Shown one piece after another: positions 58,990 to 64,000 of a stretch of 64,000 nt of DNA (the stretch's first letter is position 1; every line of letters starts with the position of its first letter). The stretch spans positions 22,802,395-22,866,394 of the forward strand of contig CM044956.1 of assembly GCA_024516035.1 (NCBI GenBank), read 5' to 3'. Below the pieces are notes generated by a model. It was not told the origin of the DNA, did no database searches, and worked only from the letters and a program-made list of their open reading frames with translations. This DNA is from Bactericera cockerelli (Eukaryota > Arthropoda > Insecta > Hemiptera > Triozidae). The translations under genes were made by a program, and so were the position numbers.

Positions 58990-60519
58990 AAATATGCATT
59001 TTATTACGAGTTAAGATTACGTTCCATTTTACAATACAGGTACCTACTTGCAGCATGTACCTTAATATGAGTCAAGCGTACAGGTATCATTTTACCATAC
59101 AGGTACTTGATATACCTTATGATTTAAGAGTAGTTACCATTTTAACATACAGGGACATTATAATACAATGTTGATTCTAAAATGCGTAATTTTTTCAAAT
59201 GATAACTGCATTTTTAAAGCACATATCCGTGTTCATGTTTGTGGTATACCCTCTTGGTGTACATTTGTAATTGTTATAGATGTAACCAGGTGTCAGTAAC
59301 TTATCAGACATCAATACAATGGTCATGGTTCATCCGTAATAATAATAATAATAACACTCTATAGTGAAAGGTAACCACCAGGCGAGGTTAATGCTCAAAG
59401 CATTTTCTACCACCGTCACACGATAGCAAAAAAGATATAATAATATAAATAAATACTAAGTCAAGAGCCATTGTTTGTGGTCATCATAACAAAACGGACA
59501 AACTTTCCCGCGCGCCGCGCCGTTTTAAACAGAATGCTCGGCTAATTCTGCCGAGTATTACAACTACCAGGTACTTTCGCTATCAAAGGCAATTCAGTTT
59601 TTGTTTCATAATGGTTATGGCCCTCTATTTTGCTAAAAATATGTAACGCGACCTGCTGATAAGTATATGGATGTCACAACAGCAGATGTTGTGCATATAC
59701 ATAGCTAATATTTACTTGAGGATAATACATAGCACTATAATGAAACACTCAACAGTTTCAAGATAAAAGAAAGAACTATGGGCACTTATCAGCAGGCTTT
59801 GTTATCTTCAGACGTGGGTGACTGCCGGTGATGTGTTTTTTGCTGATTATGTGAAAACATAAGATGTGACGAAGTCGGAGATGATTTTCTAAGAATGGAT
59901 ACTTCATCAGCAGCGTGGATTTGAAATGAAAAATGTAGTGACACTGAAACTATAGGGACAGTAAGAAAGAAAGATACTGGATAGGAGGGTCAGAGGATCT
60001 AGTTCCTGAAATTTTATTACTGTACAGACTTTCTTTTTTCTTTTCAGTTTCATTTCGGCATTTATTTTTTCCAAAAATCCCAAACAGAACAGCCTATAGT
60101 TTTCCAGAGTCAAAGCTTACGGTGACGCACAATGGCTTTCTGAGAGGTTCACTTATGTAGGCAATACGTATTAATTTTATTGGATTTAATAGACGAGCAT
60201 AAAGATTCTCTTTCTTTTATATTTTATTTAAAAGTGCTATTAGAGTGATACCACTGGGTACCTTCTCTATCACGTCACTAAAACAAACCAGCCCATTTAC
60301 TTATTACAATTTATTTTATGTTAATTTTAAATTGTAGATTGTAAATTATACTCTCAAAAAAAAAAAAAAAAAAAAAAAATTAAAAGTGCACTGTACCTTG
60401 CGAGGACTTTTTTTTCTGTTAGAGTATAGTGATGGTAAGCGATATGAAACATACGATGAAACAATGTTTTTTATAATGTTACCACCATTATAATAATAAT
60501 ATTACCTTATTTTTACTGC
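58990..60519. other. AT-rich DNA, no gene
   Basis: Three loosely repeated CATTTTA-x-CATACAGG words at about 59022-59152. A poly-A run at about 60355-60379 precedes TTAAAAGTGCACTG and may be a retroposed tail, but no body was recognised. Confidence 0.45.
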
Positions 60520-60682
60520 CTGATTAGGACTATTAAGTCCCATTATTCCGACAGTAAGCCCAAGACATATTATTATCTGGTAAAAATCCCAAATGGGAGG
60601 AAAACTTGTCATGTCCCGGCCCTGCTGCGGATCGAACCCAGGTCACCGTAGTGCAAGCCTAGTGCGCTACCACGGTGACTAC
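60520..60682 (-). mobile_element. tRNA-derived SINE, minus strand
   Basis: On the minus strand the head reads AGTCACCGTGGTAGCGCACT, AGGCTTGCACTACGGTGACC and TGGGTTCGATCCGCAGCAGG, with box A (TGGTAGCGCACTAGG) and box B (GGTTCGATCC) in tRNA spacing. The body follows as CCGGGACATGACAAGTTTTC, CTCCCATTTGGGATTTTTAC. The acceptor arms do not pair. The outer 3' limit is uncertain. Confidence 0.7.
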
Positions 60683-62938
60683 TCATAAAAAAGGTATATG
60701 CATTCAAATTTAGATATTGTTAAGGGTATAAAGACTTCCTTAATATTACCTGGTAGGTACCTAAATAATAATGGTATCTATTTATTAAGAAAATATATAA
60801 AAAGAATATAACCCATTACCAAAACTATGGTACAAGTAGCATGCAGGATTTTAACATTTCAGACTTTTTGTGAAATATTTTAAGAATGAACCTTTAGCTC
60901 AAAGAAGACAAAAAGACCGTATCATTCCCAAAAATTACAAAATTTAACACATGCTTTCTTACCTTTGATTGAAAACAATTGAAAAACACTTTGAAATCTT
61001 TTCAGTCCAAATGGTGAATGAAGCTGTATTTCCTACAGCGCAAATGTCTCTACTAGAAGCGTTAATATTTCAGCATTTAATTAAATTTAATTATTAGATG
61101 ACAAATATTAAGACAAGTGTTAATTAAAGTATTATAATGCAACTACAAATTATTAGTAAGCACTCCGAATGGTTAAGGGCTGAATCACAAAAAAGGATCT
61201 TGCGGGGACACTATTTAATTAATTTGTTATCCTACAATTTCTGTCCGCGTAGGATTAATGGAATTATATAATAATGAAAACTATAGAACTAATACTGAGC
61301 TGCAATATATTAAATAGTGATCAGCTAGGATGAATAAGTCCTAAAATAATTAATATTAGTAAAAGCACTAAAGAAATATGAAAAGAACTGAATTACCTCT
61401 TCTCAAATAGGTGCTTTTCAATTTGCAGCTTGTGTTGAAAGTAAAATCCAAAAGTTGTCACGTACACAAAGAAAATGAAGAGATTTTTTAAACAAAAATA
61501 TGCAGGTTTAACCTATTATTTAATTTTTTAGGAAAAAATTAAACAAGATAAAAAGAAGTCAAATTTAATTAATCGGAAACAAAAGTCAAATATAAAAACG
61601 GAAATTAAAAACACGAAATAGTTCGCACGGAAAATTACGCACGACACACCGGCGGAGGAACGGGAAAATTGTTTTCACACTGAACTTTTCATCATTTCAC
61701 CGAGCGAGAAAAGCACGTGAGTTTTCCGACATGAAAAAAAAAAAAAAAATTCTCGACATAAAGCTCGCGCGGAACTCAAAGTTAGAAAACTCGCCCGAGA
61801 ACAAATAGAATAGAACGAGAGTTGTTTTTTTCTCGCGAGATGATAAAAAAGAAGAAAGAAGTGCAAGCAAGCCCTTGTTGCTAGACCGCGAACCGGCAGG
61901 AATATAAATGGGGCAGTTGTAACAGATAGAAATTAATACGGAGTTGTTTAAAATACGTAAGCAATATGATTTCATTACTCAGATTTTTATTCCATTTGTG
62001 TTGATAGTGCAGAAGTAGACACGTATTGAAAAGATAATTATTGGAAGGATTTTGAGATCGATTGATTGATTTTGATAATGTTATTAATTCTAAGAATTTA
62101 CAATACGGAAAAAAGGTCAGCAAAAAATAATAATAAGACCAAATTTTTATTGAACTGAATTGAAGATTTTTTTTTTCCTTTCCTCTAGCACCCTCACGAC
62201 GCGATGGATCGGAAGTTTTCGTCTGTTCTCGAACTATCTGTACAATGTCAGACCATCACCTGACATTAAATTATTTAAATGTTATTTTTACTCAATTTAG
62301 CGAACAATGTCGGTGGTCTCCTTTTTTTTATAGTTTATTTATTTAATTTCTTTATAAAGAAACATTTATACAAAGGTACTTCTCCTAAGCTTTGAAGGCC
62401 TTCCTGTTTGTAGGCAGCGTCTCAGTTTAATAAATCCGTTTCGGCACTCTTTTAATGAACAGAAGTGAGAATATAATCGATGCGCGATCGTTCAAATGCC
62501 TGCTGAAGCTATTTCCGACAACTGCCCCAATTCAGGACAGGGTTTGACAACTCCTGACTACTGAATGACCGCGGGACCAGAGTTCTTCATCGTGGACAAA
62601 TTCCTTACACGCGAGGCTCAGGACAAAACTGTGAAATTCCTGCTTGATCTTATTGAGATCTGACGCGACGGTATTTATGAGAGGATATAGACGACTGAGT
62701 CTAGGAGGGTCCATAGGAAAACTTACACCTAACAGATCATATTTCACCGTAACGTGAAAAACATAATGGTAATATTATACTTAGGTAAATAGGAAGGTAC
62801 TAGGCACGGCCGATGCTAAGGAGCTGCGGAACTGCAGCACCCCCAGACGAAAAAGAAAAATTAAAGATATTTTTAAGCCCCAGCTCGTACACAGTGAAAA
62901 TCATCACACATTTCTAGAATAATTAATGCATAATTAAT
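60683..62938. other. AT-rich DNA, no gene
   Basis: A slightly GC-richer patch with CGCG words occurs at 61620-61810. No coding support. Confidence 0.5.
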
Positions 62939-63135
62939 ACCCTCCATTCGCTGGGAATCGTACCAGCTACACACATCAACCTCACCCAGCCTAGTTACGG
63001 TCGGAAATGCCAGGCTCACATAATACAATTTTCTTATAACATAATTTTCTTCGAAAAATCTGACCGAACCGGAAGTCGAACTCGGGATCTCTGGACTACG
63101 GGCAGTAGTCACAACCGTTACGCCACAGAGGCTGG
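62939..63135 (-). mobile_element. tRNA-headed SINE, minus strand, 3' truncated
   Basis: Same family as 43323-43560. On the minus strand the head is CCAGCCTCTGTGGCGTAACG, GTTGTGACTACTGCCCGTAG and AGATCCCGAGTTCGACTTCC. The body has GGCATTTCCGACCGTAACTA, GGCTGGGTGAGGTTGATGTG and CCCAGCGAATGGAGGGTA, at which point it stops. The 3' hairpin and GTTAAAACC tail are missing. Confidence 0.8.
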
Positions 63136-64000
63136 CAATTAACCAACTATTCATTAAAATGTTGCCCAATATTATTTAAACTATTATTTGAATTTTTGCT
63201 ATTAATAAATTTGAAAACAGATTAAGTAGTCATAAATCTATTACTTCCGATGAATTTCTAATATTCGAAATCGTAAACAATATTGTATTCGTTTTTGTAT
63301 AAAATAAAAAATAATAACACCAAAATAAAACTATTTCAAATCTAAAAATCTATCTATTAACTTCCATCAAATATTTTCATGGAAATAACAACAAAAATAC
63401 AGAGCCATATTGTTTGTAACATTATCGGATGTGTAAGATTCCAAGAAGGGTATAGTTCAAGCTGACATTTTTGTCTGATCTAAGACGTCAAGTATGATAT
63501 CAATCATAGGAATGGCAACATCATCTAGGCTAGCATTGCTAATGAGGCTTCTCTCAGCACTAACAAGGACCTAGAGATAATCAGAACCCAAGATTTCTTC
63601 AGGGACTTTTCGTAATTATTTGATGATTGAGAATATTTTGTATGCTATCTATACGAATGCGAATGATATAAATTCTAAGATGTAAAACCATAGACAAATC
63701 TGACAAACTATCTTTCCTTCAACGATTAGCTTTTGACATAGTACAGTGTGAAGTATCTCTACACTAAATAATGTAATCCACTGTGCAAAAAGTTTTCGAT
63801 TATCTGTCTCTATTGTATCTATTTCAATGTATATGTACATTTTAAATAACCCAAGCGCTTGCTCGCTACCTCAAACGCTTGATTTCTGTGTTTTATTTTA
63901 CTCATCTTTTTGTAAGGCGCGAAATTATTTTAACATAAGAGCACCAATAGTATCTCCCACAAAAGCAACAGAACAATAATGATATTTATAATTCAAAGGA
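63136..64000. other. AT-rich DNA to window end, no gene
   Basis: No feature recognised; any gene crossing the right edge cannot be judged. Confidence 0.5.

Overview
This is an AT-rich, gene-poor stretch of a eukaryotic nuclear genome. The best guess is an arthropod, probably a hemipteran insect, but no host gene is present to confirm that. The evidence is an R1-clade-type non-LTR retrotransposon, 5S-rRNA-derived and tRNA-derived SINEs, Helitrons, hAT elements and abundant minisatellites. I found no open reading frame that I can support as a host protein-coding gene. Nearly everything recognisable is mobile or tandemly repeated DNA, as expected for an intergenic region or a long intron.

Layout. 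1-10 kb: anonymous AT-rich DNA, an element with clustered inverted motifs holding a MULE-like protein remnant (2.34-3.02 kb), a Helitron 3' end (6.2-6.4 kb), a 5S-headed SINE (7.0 kb) and small retroposed fragments (7.5-8.3 kb). 10-19 kb: two copies of a second tRNA-SINE family and three minisatellites (25-, 28- and 65-bp units). 19-28 kb: an inverted-repeat element (19.0-19.6 kb), a hAT MITE with an 8-bp target-site duplication (22.9-23.5 kb) and a minus-strand 5S SINE (25.5 kb). 29-37 kb: the core of the window. A nearly full-length R1-type retrotransposon of about 6.9 kb is inserted inside an older relative and flanked by a 13-bp target-site duplication. Its ORF1 (three CCHC knuckles) and ORF2 (endonuclease, reverse transcriptase, terminal Cys-His motif) overlap by ATGA, and both are broken by frameshifts or a stop.

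37-49 kb: a near-perfect 0.42-kb palindrome (40.9-41.4 kb), a complete non-autonomous Helitron (41.9-42.9 kb), a cluster of minus-strand tRNA-derived SINEs (43.1-43.9 kb), a SINE whose 3' end resembles the retrotransposon's 3' UTR (46.4 kb), and a composite hAT-like element (46.65-48.23 kb) carrying a tandem array, a 5S SINE with its own duplication and a Helitron remnant. 49-64 kb: a 59-bp minisatellite, a decayed LINE 3' end (51.5-52.2 kb), a 1.4-kb minisatellite with higher-order structure (52.9-54.3 kb), a 2.09-kb hAT element (55.6-57.7 kb) and two more tRNA SINEs.

The strongest results are junctions that can be checked by eye: target-site duplications around the nested LINE, three hAT-type elements and one 5S SINE. 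Two relationships may be new: SINEs with 5S or tRNA heads share one body, and a tRNA SINE shares a 3' stem-loop with the local R1-type LINE.
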